Shown: positions 1 to 9,527 of the stretch, piece after piece
Layout: each line of letters begins with the position of its first letter
How positions within the stretch are numbered: the first letter of the stretch is position 1
Assembly: GCA_963971285.1 (NCBI GenBank)
Contig: OZ020253.1
Coordinates: 14,892,528 to 14,956,527, forward strand
Length of the DNA stretch: 64,000 bases
Direction of reading: 5' to 3'
Source of the DNA: Astropecten irregularis
Taxonomy: Eukaryota > Echinodermata > Asteroidea > Paxillosida > Astropectinidae
Made by a program: the position numbers and the translations under genes
Notes under the pieces: model-generated
Seen by the model: the letters and a program-made list of their open reading frames with translations, nothing else
Databases searched by the model: none
What the model was told of the DNA's origin: nothing

Positions 1-1725
1 AACAGTTATTCTGTGGTGGAGTTTGTCCTTGAAACGCATTATGCTCTCCTCTGAGACACTTTTCTTGTGGGTCCCGACAATAATGACTACGGCATCGCGG
101 TGGTGTGCATGGGCACAGACTGAATTCAGCCAAAACAGAAGCTTGTTCAGCTCTCCATCTCCGTCAGATACAGCGGCTTCCATGCTGAAGACGACGATGT
201 AAAGAGCTCTATCGGGCATGAAGACGTGGTGTGCACAGTGGTACAAGGCATCACCGGCAAAGTCCCACAAACTCAGTTTTGTCTCCAGGAGTGACTGGCC
301 CTTGATCACAGATTTCATCTGATCCCGTATGACTTTGATAGGGAAAGTCTTCTTTTCACGCCATATACGATAGGATGTGTGTAGATCAAAGAGAGGATGT
401 GCAGTGACAGAGAGGATGTAAAATACTACGGACGTCAGACAGGCCTCTGGTACTCTCAGACTCCATCCACACATGTAAGCCAAGTACAAACCGAAAAGAA
501 ATCCTGCAGTTTTCTTGGTGACATAGCTAGCATTAAAGCCATACTTCAGAACAGACCTTCGGCCAAACATTGCTCCCCACGTTCCCCCTGTTGCCATCAT
601 CAACCCATTGAGGAAAATAAACCAGTACGGTCGATGGTTACAGTCTCCTGTGCAAAACAAATAGAACAACAGCACCAACAGGCCGTAAGACAAAACTGCC
701 CTAGTCTTGTGTAATCGGTCATTGGCCGTAGAAAACGTGTAGGCCCAAATACCCAGAATGGCACCTACACCAAAAATTCCACTCAGCATCAAGGCGTTCC
801 AAGACGCTCTCACACCCTGGAGAGCAGATGCCAAAGTTACGGGAGATTCAGTTGGATGGACACAAGCCGAGAATGCTACAGCAATGCCCGTCCGACAACC
901 AAGACCACTTGCCAGTCCTACCAGAATGGTATTCACTAAGTTAAACAGAATATTCTCTGCGGTGAACATCAATGCCTTGCTGCTAAAGTTACCATCATTG
1001 ACACATGTCAGATTTTCGAAAGGTTCATTGATCCGGATCATGGCTTCGAAAAGAACACAAACCAAAGACACGGAAGTCATAAAACGATAGGCGTTATTAT
1101 AGTCAAGAATCCATAAGCCCACAAAAATAGAAGGCCACACAAAGGCCACGTATCCGTACTGGAAAAGTCCCAGCGTGGAAGTAACAACGGTCACCAAAAT
1201 AATTTGTGATATTATCTTCAGAAGTGAAGCGGCGGATTCTAGAGGCGTTTGGTGTGGTGTGTTTTGGTGTGGTGTGTATCGATTGTTGTTGTTCACGTAG
1301 GTGTCTTGATCCTTAACTTCATCTGATGAAGTTTCACCAAGGACCGTGACTGCCGCAGCACATTCTACAATATCATCAGCTTTTGCTGTTCCTGATTCGT
1401 TCCAGTGTCGGTCCACGTCGGTGACGTGACACATGCGTGTCTCGATGCCGTGGGTAGGCTGCTCCTGACGGTCGAAGTCCCTGCCCAGAAGACGGTTCAG
1501 CAGGCTGGTCTTACCGGCCCGTGGCTCCCCTAGGATCAGTACCCTTGCTCGGTTGGTCGGCAGCTCTCCGTCTGTTTTTGCGGCTGTGTAGGCCTTCTTC
1601 AGGGAAGTATCGCTGACCAGCACGCTTAGGTTAAGACTTCTTCCGAAATCTGATAACACAGCCAGGGACTCGCTGATGGTGATGTTGTTCGCTGTTGCGT
1701 TACGTTTTCGTTGCCGGGGTGCCAT
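1..1725 (-). CDS. Roco-like GTPase with a multi-pass membrane insert (partial, left end off window)
   Basis: A single frame stays open for 575 codons from an ATG at 1725 (GCCATGG context) to the window edge. In order it encodes: a basic N-terminus; a Walker A/G1 loop GEPRAGKTS (residues 66-74); a Roc-type switch I region ending THGIE (about 91-95); a polar linker with an NNNN run and a TPHQNTPHQTP repeat; about 260 residues (roughly 176-440) with some eight or nine hydrophobic helices; a G3 motif LWDFAGD (486-492) followed by HHVFMPDRALYIVVFSM; and a G4 motif VGTHKK (550-555). The loop near 236-250 has two N-glycosylation sequons and a cysteine, consistent with a non-cytosolic face. G1, switch I, G3 and G4 match the Roc domain of Roco GTPases, which bind GTP and usually continue into a COR domain; that part is outside the window. 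The membrane block between switch I and G3 is the oddity. No intron is needed to keep the frame. Function unknown; membrane-anchored GTPase signalling is inference. Confidence 0.88.
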   Translation of the reverse strand, partial: MAPRQRKRNATANNITISESLAVLSDFGRSLNLSVLVSDTSLKKAYTAAKTDGELPTNRARVLILGEPRAGKTSLLNRLLGRDFDRQEQPTHGIETRMCHVTDVDRHWNESGTAKADDIVECAAAVTVLGETSSDEVKDQDTYVNNNNRYTPHQNTPHQTPLESAASLLKIISQIILVTVVTSTLGLFQYGYVAFVWPSIFVGLWILDYNNAYRFMTSVSLVCVLFEAMIRINEPFENLTCVNDGNFSSKALMFTAENILFNLVNTILVGLASGLGCRTGIAVAFSACVHPTESPVTLASALQGVRASWNALMLSGIFGVGAILGIWAYTFSTANDRLHKTRAVLSYGLLVLLFYLFCTGDCNHRPYWFIFLNGLMMATGGTWGAMFGRRSVLKYGFNASYVTKKTAGFLFGLYLAYMCGWSLRVPEACLTSVVFYILSVTAHPLFDLHTSYRIWREKKTFPIKVIRDQMKSVIKGQSLLETKLSLWDFAGDALYHCAHHVFMPDRALYIVVFSMEAAVSDGDGELNKLLFWLNSVCAHAHHRDAVVIIVGTHKKSVSEESIMRFKDKLHHRITV

Positions 1726-1865
1726 GGCTAGTCACCTTACCAAGATAAGAACATTATAATGCAGTAATTACGACGGGGTCACGTGGTTGGTCAGTTCATA
1801 GGTCGAATGGTCTGTTAACCATTGGCTCGGTTGCTTGGTTGACCAACTATAATTGAACGAAATAA
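1726..1865. other. Upstream flank of the Roco-like gene, nothing recognised
   Basis: AT-rich sequence directly 5' of the minus-strand ATG. No TATA box or other promoter element can be named. The short length before the first repeat suggests that any 5' UTR overlaps repeat sequence or lies in a separate upstream exon. Confidence 0.4.
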
Positions 1866-2275
1866 TCAATACAAGTAATAAACTTCTGCAAACTGCTCAT
1901 CAACCATAATAATGATTTGAAATAATGCTTGGGCTTGGGAGGCTCTGACGTTTCGACCCGACGGCACGATATACCACCCGCCATTACTGAGGTGTCCCCG
2001 CTTGCCTTTTGTGTGGCAACAAAAAAATCAGGGGACGTACACCCTGCAGTATAGAGTGCGGCGGAGCGTAAATTCTTTTATTGCCACATAAAAAAGGCGG
2101 GTGGGGACACCGCAATAATGGCGGATGATTTATCGCGCCATCGGATCGGTCGGCTATAGCAGGATCTTTCTCTTTTAGCTTTGAAAGATCCTGCTACGAT
2201 CGAAATTTAGCATTTAAGAGAGATCCTGCTAGGATCGAAACGTCAGGCCCGCCCAACTCTTAACATGACTGAAAA
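1866..2275. repeat. Family B palindromic element (copy B1) hosting another MITE
   Basis: The outer arms carry the family B signature: left GGAGGCTCTGACGTTTCGAC (1936-1955) and right GGATCGAAACGTCAGGCCC (2235-2253), with AGGATCTTTCTC / GATCCTGCTA hairpin arms between. The left flank (AATAAACTTCTGCAAACTGC) recurs beside other B copies at 6.55, 50.3 and 62.95 kb, so it belongs to the element. The copy is interrupted by a separate inverted-repeat element at 1963-2140. No coding capacity. Confidence 0.7.
1963..2140. mobile_element. MITE with ~55-bp terminal inverted repeats, nested in B1
   Basis: The left arm (from about 1963, including CGCCATTACTGAGGTGTCCC) is the near-perfect reverse complement of the right arm (2080-2140, including GGGGACACCGCAATAATGGC). 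About 60 bp of unique sequence lies between. Non-autonomous and non-coding. It sits inside the family B palindrome, so it inserted later. Confidence 0.75.
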
Positions 2276-3224
2276 ATTCTTGTTTCATTTCATTTTAGCA
2301 TCATATAAGTTAAAAAAAAAAACCCACAATATTATTATTACTTCTTGTCTCATAATTAAAAATGACCCGAGATAAAACAATAAAAATGCATTCATTCGAT
2401 TTTCCTTGTCCAAGATTATCATGTTGCTATTTCCTCTATTATTATCGGTTGGTTAGTCCGTCAGCTGTTTGGTTCGTCAATTTGTCGGTTGGTTGACTTG
2501 ACCACCTGACTAAAGGTCATTTCATAGTTCATACTTTTTGTCAAAGTTTTTGTCCAAAAAAAATGAAGATTCTCAAAGCAGATTCTCAAAGATTTCGAGA
2601 AAGATCCAGCTATCGAAATATCAGACCCTCCTGACTCCAAGCACTTGGTTTTTAATTTAGATTTATTTATTTTTTATTGTTTTTGGTTTTGTACATTAAG
2701 AGTATAGACCCGACATTTTACTCCGTAAAATCACTTCCAAGTTAATAAGTCGTCCGAAAGCAACTTTCAGGATAACAAGTCGAGTTCGATCTTTCAGGAA
2801 GTCTACTTGGGAAGATGATCAAGCTTGTCAACAGCACATAATCAGTATGTCGCTTGGGCATGATTAAGCACAATTTTAGGATAATTACAGAACAGCGTTT
2901 GCTGCTTTTTCGAATAAGCGGTGTGGCACTCGAGGAGCTCCGTACATTTCCTATAAAGGGGCAAAATAAACAAATTTGTTTGTTATTTTCATAACGTTTT
3001 ATTATCTATATATGCATTGAATTCGTAATGTGATAGAGACTTTAAACAAATATCCTTGCTACAAGTTTACAATGTTCTCTGTGCTCGGTGCTCATAGAGG
3101 TATATTTCTATATGATACATCCCGCGTGCTGTAGCCTATTAAAATATAATTGATTAAAAACTTAGATAAACATCATCAAATAACTACAAGGGGATTTGGC
3201 TGTATGAATTTCAAGTCAATGAGA
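2276..3224. other. Intergenic; two repeat fragments, no gene seen
   Basis: Holds a decayed family B arm (about 2560-2645, with GATTCTCAAAG and AGACCCTCCTGACTCCAAGC). About 2745-2955 is a decayed relative of the 28.0-28.5 kb element, ending GGCACTCGAGGAGCTCCGTA. The rest is AT-rich with no supported feature. Confidence 0.4.
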
Positions 3225-3909
3225 GGTGTTTTTTTTTGTCAAAGATGATGCAGATTCATGGGCATAAAATAATATCAAGGAAGATACAGCAACAGTCATC
3301 TGTGACATTTTCAGTTCCATACGGTGCCCACTCTTTGAGAAAACAGTGAAAAACGCCCATGGTATTTTAAAATCTTTTGACCGTTATTTTTCAGTTACAT
3401 GTATCTTTAAAAGATCAAAATTGTTTTTGGTCATTGGTTTTACTCTTTTCTGGATAAATACAGCATTTCAGGCAGAAATTTTAACTGTATGTTTCTACCA
3501 TCACCATCTTTATAGTAAGTTATAGGTAAATCTGCAGGCGCGGTTCTACGGGGGGCTAGGGGGGGCTGTAGCCCCCCAAAAATTTTGTCTAGCCCCCCCC
3601 CCCCCCCAAAAAAATGCAAGTGAAAAAAGAAAATTCTTGAAAATACTGGATTTTTTCAGTTATTAAGCGCCAATTACATTAAAAACGCGTTGTGTGGGCT
3701 ATAATGTGCATGTTTTTCGACCCCTAATAAGACATAGCAGAAGCGAGTGTTAGAAGAACCCAAAATATTGGGTCTTCTAGCCCCCCCCCCAAAAAAATAA
3801 TGGCTCTTCTAGCCCCCCCCCCCCCCCAAATTTTGACTCTAGAACCGCGCCTGTAAATCTGTGAAGATTTCTGTTTCGATATGCTACCAAAGTATGATAC
3901 TTCCTTTAA
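3225..3909. repeat. Family A palindromic element (A1), left end decayed, interrupted by an hAT-like insert
   Basis: Carries the family A interior: CAGATTCATGGGCA, CGGTGCCCACTCTTTGAG, the TTTCTGGATAAATACAGCAT segment and the right end ACCAAAGTATGATACTTCCT followed by TTAA (3906-3909). The left terminus has mutated to GAGGTGTTTTT. The element is split at 3535-3853 by another transposon, with an 8-bp duplication of family A sequence on both sides. Confidence 0.8.
3535..3853 (+). mobile_element. hAT-like MITE with TIRs and an 8-bp target-site duplication
   Basis: Starts CAGGCGCGGTTCTA and ends TAGAACCGCGCCTG, perfect 14-bp inverted termini. It is bracketed by the 8-bp direct repeat TAAATCTG (3527-3534 and 3854-3861). 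CAG/CTG ends with 8-bp duplications are typical of hAT elements. The interior has long C/G homopolymers and the motif CTAGCCCCCC repeated in both orientations, and no coding frame. The rebuilt empty site reads continuously as family A sequence. A second, inverted copy is at 29468-29798. Confidence 0.9.
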
Positions 3910-4263
3910 ATGATCAGTGAACACACATGAATACAATTTGTTATATGATACTTAGCAATGATCATTGGACGTATACCCGGAAACATGCATACCCTGGAAG
4001 AGGATATACATTCTGTCTTCCTGTTATTATTTTACACTATAGACATCAGTGGTGTACATTATTGTGATCACAAGCAAGATTGCCAAACATTATTTTCCTC
4101 TGATCTGCTTCCTTGTCGTGATGGTAAAGATTTGCTTTCGCTTAAGTTTGTGTAGACGTTGTCGTATCATTCGTTCTGTCGGCCATTCTCCTTCCTTCGT
4201 TGTCACCAATGACGGACAATAAAATAGAGGCGACATGCAACAAACCGGAATTTTGAATTCTAA
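3910..4263. other. Short unique spacer, nothing recognised
   Basis: About 350 bp between two family A copies. A 65-codon frame at 3958-4155 shows no domain, splice context or codon pattern that would support a gene. Confidence 0.4.
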
Positions 4264-4629
4264 TTAAAGTTAATATCATACTTTGGTTTTTGTCAAAGAA
4301 ATTCAGATTCATGGGCAAAAATATCAAGACAGATACAGTAAAAGTCATCTGTGAAAATTTCAGTCCCATACGGTGCCCACTTTTTGAGAAAACAGTGAAA
4401 ACGGCCACATTATTTCTTAAGTCTTTTCTCTTTTATTTTTAATCTTTAAAAGATCAAAAGTAATTTTGGTCATTGGTTTTACTCTTTTCTGGATAAGTAC
4501 AGCATTTCAGGCAGACAATTTTTAAAGGTATGTTTCCAATATCACCACCTTTATACACTCTATAAGTTATAGGTAAATCTGTGAAGATTTCTATTTTTGT
4601 ATGCCACCAAAGTATGATACTACCTTTAA
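4264..4629. repeat. Family A element (A2), TTAA-flanked
   Basis: Bounded by TTAA at 4264-4267 and 4626-4629, with CATACTTTGG at the left and CCAAAGTATGATACTACCT at the right. A complete member about 366 bp long: the arms carry CAGATTCATGGGCA and GTAAATCTGTGAAG, and the centre has a TTTAAAAGATCAAAA hairpin region. No coding capacity. Confidence 0.85.
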
Positions 4630-4732
4630 AGACCGATTTTGCGCGTTTGAGTATAGAAGGCTTGAATATAATCATCGTCTGGAGTGAACGATTAAAACAA
4701 GATATTACTTTATTTGTGTTACTAGAATACCT

Positions 4733-5103
4733 AGAGGTAGTATCATACTTTGGTAGCATACCGAAACAGAAATCTTCACAGATTTACTTACAACTTACAT
4801 AAGATGGTGGTGGTAGAAACATACCGTTAAAATCTTTCTACCTGAAATGCTGAATTCATCCAGAAAAGAGTAAAAAAAAATGGCCAAAAACAATTTTGAT
4901 CTTTTAAAGATAATGTAACTGAAAAATAACGGTCAAAAGATTTTAAAATACCATGGGCGTTTTTCACTGTTTTCTCAAAGAGTGGGCACCGTATGGAACT
5001 GAAAATGTCACAGATGACTGTTGCTGTATCTTCCTTCTTGTATATTTGCCCATGTATGAATCTGCATTTCTTTGACAAAAACCAAAGTATGGTATTACTT
5101 TTT
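4733..5103. repeat. Family A element (A3), opposite orientation to A2
   Basis: Left end GGTAGTATCATACTTTGGTA at 4736, right end ACCAAAGTATGGTATTACTT. Internal order is reversed relative to A2 (4264-4629), which lies only about 100 bp away, so the two form an inverted pair able to fold into a long hairpin. The flanking TTAA has decayed on both sides. Confidence 0.8.
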
Positions 5104-5346
5104 CAAAGATTTCTTATGCCGGGAACTTTCCGCAATTATAGTAGCAATTTGAAATCGGTTCAGCCTAAAATAGAACACGGTGCTTATTACGGGTTTTTTT
5201 GAAAAGGAACTGGGTCGCATATTCCTTATACTACCACATAAACGTATTCGTCTTACAAATCACTGATAATTATATGCCAAGTGTTGCAAACGTCTGTGGT
5301 CAACAATCAACATCCATCTGCCATGCACTCACTGCAACATATTTTT

Positions 5347-5714
5347 TTAAAGGTACAGTACAGGATTGGTAACATGCCCAAACAGAAATGTTCACAGATT
5401 TAAGTATAACTTTCAGGCTATGAAGATGTTGCTGGTATATAGAAACATACCGTTAAAATATTTCCGCCCGAAATGCTGTATTTATCCAGAAATTAGTAAA
5501 CCAAAGACCAAAAACAGTACGTTTTGATCTCGGGGTAAGATCAAAACCATTCTTTATGTTTTATAAGTAAAATTTAGTCGTTGTTCGCTATTTTTTCGTG
5601 GCTCAGATGTCCGATTGAGCTCAAATTTTCTTAGGTGTGTATATAATGTGTATGTTGGATTAGACAAAGTGTGAGTGCTGTTCTGTGACCTTTTATCATG
5701 TAATATACCTTTAG
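5347..5714. repeat. Family C element (C1)
   Basis: TTAA at 5347-5350, then AGGTACAGTACAGGATTGGT. The interior includes CTTTCAGGCTATGAAGATG and ATCTCGGGGTAAGATCAAAA, and the end is GTGACCTTTTATCATGTAAT. The termini differ from family A, but the middle (TTTATCCAGAAATTAGTAAA and neighbours) is clearly related. Non-coding. Confidence 0.8.
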
Positions 5715-6027
5715 GCCTAAACGGTAAATCTGTGAATATTGTTATTCCCGAGCGGTAATACAATGAAAACTTCGACTGAAAACACAGTCAGGCAGAAATC
5801 CAGTTTTATTAATAGCAACTATCAGCAGGCAGTGTTTTCATATTGGATGTCAGTGGAAACACGTTATTTTCCTATTATCTCGAAAGTGGAACAAGAAACA
5901 TGCAGTTTCCCTTGTATCTGAACTTCAACCTCAACCTGTGGGTCATAATATACCGCAGTGCATATTGCCATGTTTACTTGCATTTCACTGTTTATTACTT
6001 CATAATTTAGTATCAATGTCGAGCTTT

Positions 6028-6570
6028 CAAGGGCCTGACGCGTTTCGATCTTATAGCAGGATCTTTATTGAAGGCTTAAAGGTATAGTATCATACTTTGG
6101 TAAGAAACCAAAACAGAAATGTTCACAGATTTACGTATAACTTATACAGGGTATGAAGATAGTGGTGGTACAAACATACCGTTAAAATGTTTCCGCCTGA
6201 AATGGTGTATTTATCCAGAAATTAGTAAAACAACGACCGAAAATCTTTTTGATCTTTTAAAAGATCAGAAATAAAAGAGAAAAGACTGTAAATACTGTGG
6301 CTGTTTTTCACTGTTTTCTCAACAAGTGGGCACCGTATGGGACTGAAATATTCACATATGACTGTTACTGTATCAACCTTGATATTTTTGCCCACAAATC
6401 TGTATTTCTTTGATAAAAACCAAAGTATGATATTACCTTGAAGCAGCATTCTTTAACTTATCCGATAAAAATCCTGCCAGGATCCAAACGCGTATAAGGC
6501 CCTCCTCACTCCAAGCATTCAACATTTCAGGTCATTATTTTGGCCGATGTGCAGTTTGCAGCAGTTTATT
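6028..6570. repeat. Family B element (B3) split by a family A insertion
   Basis: Left half GGGCCTGACGCGTTTCGATC (6031-6050) with the AGGATCTTTATTGAAGGC arm. Right half AATCCTGCCAGGATCCAAAC and GGCCCTCCTCACTCCAAGCA (to about 6518), continuing into the common B flank with GTTTGCAGCAGTTTATTAAT. A complete family A copy (6076-6441) sits at the palindrome centre. Confidence 0.75.
6076..6441. repeat. Family A element (A4), nested in B3
   Basis: TTAA (6076-6079) then AGGTATAGTATCATACTTTG; right end CCAAAGTATGATATTACCTT followed by a decayed TTGA. Full length, about 366 bp, with the GATCTTTTAAAAGATC central palindrome intact. Lying inside family B places family A activity after this B insertion. Confidence 0.85.
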
Positions 6571-7261
6571 AATTGTTTAGAAAATAATTAGTAGCAAATA
6601 TTACCCTCGATCCTGTTTGGTTATACCTTGGAATTACAGAGTACGTGTATATTGATATATAGAAATACTTCACATCAACCATGGAGGTCTTTTCCTTCCT
6701 CCATGCATCAACTTTGTGAAGATACATGTGTACCAGATTGACTTAGCATGCATAGTAAACAAGTACATGGGTGTAGGCCTCACTAATATACACACTCCTG
6801 CCAGTTTATTATCATAAATGTAATAGCAGCATAGAGAATTGCAACTCAGTGATCCTCATCATTTATATAGTTTACGTTACAGGGGAATAGGCCTACAGAC
6901 TAAAACAGACAACGTATAATCGTCACAAAACTAGGCCTATTGAATATAAACTAATTATGCCAACAAAGATCTCATAATGTCTTTGAATGGCCATAATAGC
7001 TCTGGATTCACACTTAATGGACACTGGCAGGTACAATGATAGGCCCTGATTCATACTCCATGTTTACTATTTCCAATTTTAATCATATTTTCTAGTCCTC
7101 ACCTCTGCAAGATCTCAGTCTGTCTGAGAAGTAGGCCTCTCTGTCGTTTCCAGCCTTCTACACTGATATAGTGACAAGATTGGATCGTTTTATTGCCGCG
7201 AGGACAACTGCATGATTTCCGCAATAGTTAACAAAGCGAGCTAAGCCTATACTCTCATCAT
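6571..7261. other. Intergenic, no feature recognised
   Basis: AT-rich sequence without a plausible reading frame, splice pair or recognised repeat. Confidence 0.4.
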
Positions 7262-7507
7262 ATGGCCTTTTCGAAACGGAGGCTTGGTCTCAGGCTCGGG
7301 CTCAAGCTCTGACATCCGTATGCTGAAAATATAGGTTGTGGTTTTTCATTGAAGCTGAAGCTCTGTTTTCCTTTTCATACTAGAGAATCTACTTCAGAAC
7401 CGCAGCCAAAAGTCTCTATTTTGATGCCCTTTGTTTTAGAATGGATTCATGAAATGGAGCCGGAGCCTGAAACGTGAGCCTGAGCCTCTGTTTCGAAAAC
7501 GCCCTAT
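7262..7507. repeat. Family N palindromic element (N1)
   Basis: Arms CGAAACGGAGGCTTGGTCTC at the left and GCCTGAGCCTCTGTTTCG at the right are inverted repeats rich in the GGCTCAGGCTC unit. Between them lie TGCTGAAAATATAGGTTGTG and CCAAAAGTCTCTATTTTGAT, both shared with copies at 13818-14068 and 25492-25733. The arms read through as Glu/Pro-rich frames, but this is a repeat, not a gene. Confidence 0.8.
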
Positions 7508-7552
7508 GAATTGGGGAAAATAAAGGTGGTTCCCCAATGTGCAGATGGGAAC

Positions 7553-7800
7553 TTAAAGGTAGTATCATACTTTGGTAAAAAAAAAAAGAAATGTTCACAG
7601 ATTTACGTATAACTCAGAGGGTATAATGATGGTGGTGGTAGAAACATACCGTTAACATTTTTCCGCCTGAAATGGTGTATTTATCCAGAAATTGGTAAAA
7701 CAAGGACCGAAAATCGATTATCTTTTAAAAGATCAACGATAAAAGAGAAAAGACTTAAGAAATACTGTGGCCGTTTTTCACTGTTTTCTCAAAAAGTTGG
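7553..7800. repeat. Family A element (A5), truncated
   Basis: TTAA (7553-7556) and AGGTAGTATCATACTTTGGT at the left, then the normal interior down to TTTTCTCAAAAAGTTGG, where family A sequence stops. The next bases (GGTTTCATGGCTTCTGACTG) belong to the family P flank, so this is a breakpoint or secondary insertion. Confidence 0.8.
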
Positions 7801-8354
7801 CGTGGTTTCATGGCTTCTGACTGCCAAACGAACAAAGATAATTGGGCGATTGTGGGTTGACGGGATCCCAAAACACATTGATTTTTTTGGCTCTGAACTA
7901 ACTTCTACTCCTCAAAAATGATACTTTTGACTTCCAGCAAATGTTCCTGGGTCCTTAAAAGCCTAGATTGAAGAAATTTGTTAAACATTTCAGGGTTAAA
8001 ATTCAATTTTCTTACGCGCTTCTTGTAAACTTTAAAACAGGCCGTCTGATCGCGTGAGGCCATTTTGTCTGGTCTGGTTAGTCTAGTGCCCAGACCCAAC
8101 ATATCAAGAGTCCTCAAAATGTCAGAGTGGAAACCAGACTATTCTCGTGTGCGGCCGTCCGTGCAGCGGCGAAATGTTACAATCTTGGTTACCGTTTTTA
8201 CCCCATAATTTCCCTCTAAAATCAAAGCCCTGCCCTCTTTCCAAAAAATTAACCTTGGTAATATAGAGGAGAAGACCAACAAAGTATATGTAGGTAAGTT
8301 ACTTTTCAAAAAGAAGTTTCCTTTCCTTTATAGTTTTAGGACCCGTAAAGCTAC
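7801..8354. other. Family P flank fragments and unassigned sequence
   Basis: 7801-7850 matches, in reverse, the sequence beside the tRNA-like element at 21111-21150 (CATGGCTTCTGACTGCCAAA, then CGAACAAAGATAATTG). 8190-8250 (TTACCCCATAATTTCCCTC) resembles 21330-21365. The 70-codon minus-strand frame at 7905-8117 has no recognisable features. Confidence 0.4.
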
Positions 8355-8494
8355 AATCCCCGATAATTGACTCACAATTAGGGACACCATCAACATAGGA
8401 CTGGATAGCTCAGTTAGTTTAAAGAAGAGCGGCGGTACGGTATTCCGGAGGTCGCTGGTTCGAATCTCACCTCAGTAAATTTTTCTTTGTTCAA
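8355..8494 (+). repeat. Family P: tRNA-like sequence in inverted repeats (P1)
   Basis: CTGGATAGCTCAGTTAG (A-box-like) and GGTTCGAATC (B-box-like) sit within a degenerate cloverleaf, flanked by GATAATTGACTCAC and its inverted counterpart AAATTTTTCTTTGTTC. The acceptor and anticodon stems are imperfect and extra bases occur in the D arm, so this is a tRNA-derived repeat, not a tRNA gene. Confidence 0.65.
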
Positions 8495-8874
8495 TTTACA
8501 ATGAATGAGTATGTGAAATTTGAAAACCTCTATAAGCGGAGGTTTATACATACACAGGACACAAAGCCATCTTTGCGGCCAGAATGCGATTTTAAGAACA
8601 AAAAGTCACACATTTTCCTAATAGTCCTGCAAACCACACTCAGTAATAAACTCGATATCCAGCAATATTTATGCAAACATTACGTACTTTATTGGCCTCA
8701 TAATAAACAATAAGTACATGTAGTGTATGAATCCCTGCATGATACAAACATGTCTAAAAGAGACTAACATCATTGCATAACTGTGTATACCAAATAACTA
8801 GTGGTACATGTAGTTAGGAGCTGTAACTCTGTCTGTCATGACTGTGACATCGAGTTAGTGTTAGGTGTTTTCAG
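8495..8874. other. Intergenic, nothing supported
   Basis: A 70-codon open frame (8501-8713, plus) follows the repeat directly, but has no domain, signal sequence or splice context. Confidence 0.35.
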
Positions 8875-9242
8875 TTAAAGGTTATATCATACTTTGGTTT
8901 TTGTCAAAGAAATACAGATTCATGGGCAAAACTATCAAGGAAGAAACAGTAACAATCATCTGTGAAAATTTCAGTCCCATATTGTGCCCACTTTTTGAGA
9001 AAACAGTGAAAAACGGCCACAGTATTTCTTAAGTCTTTTCTCTTTTATTTTTGATCTTTTAAAAGATCAAAAAGATTTTCGGTCGTTGTTTTACTAATTT
9101 CTGGATAAATACACCATTTCAGGCAGGAAAATTGTAATGTTATGTTTCTACCACCACCATCTTTATACCCTTTAAGTTATACGTAAATCTGTTTATAACA
9201 TTTCTGTTTCGGTTTCTTACCGAAGTATGATACTACCTTTAA
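8875..9242. repeat. Family A element (A6), TTAA-flanked
   Basis: TTAA at 8875-8878 and 9239-9242; ends AGGTTATATCATACTTTGGT and CCGAAGTATGATACTACCT. Complete copy with the GATCTTTTAAAAGATC centre. Confidence 0.85.
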
Positions 9243-9527
9243 GAGTGCTGTATTAAACCCTTATGGTAACTACTAAACTTGGGATTAAACAAATGTTATT
9301 AGGTATAGAGACATATCATGTACTGTCATGTGAACATCGGACTGCTCTGATTTAGACACTTTGGCTTGGTCTTCTCATTTAAACGTCTAACTAATAATTA
9401 TCTACTTGATGCTCAATGATATTAATAATAAAATGCACCATCACAACAAATAATGGTTTTCAATCCTGTATGCTATTTCTGCTAAAATTAATTGCATTGA
9501 AAATTCTTCAGATAGGTACTTGTCAAT

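Noticed and set aside
3535-3853. G/C homopolymer region as a G-quadruplex regulatory site
   Set aside because: The tracts belong to an hAT-like MITE and vary in length between copies; no promoter lies near.
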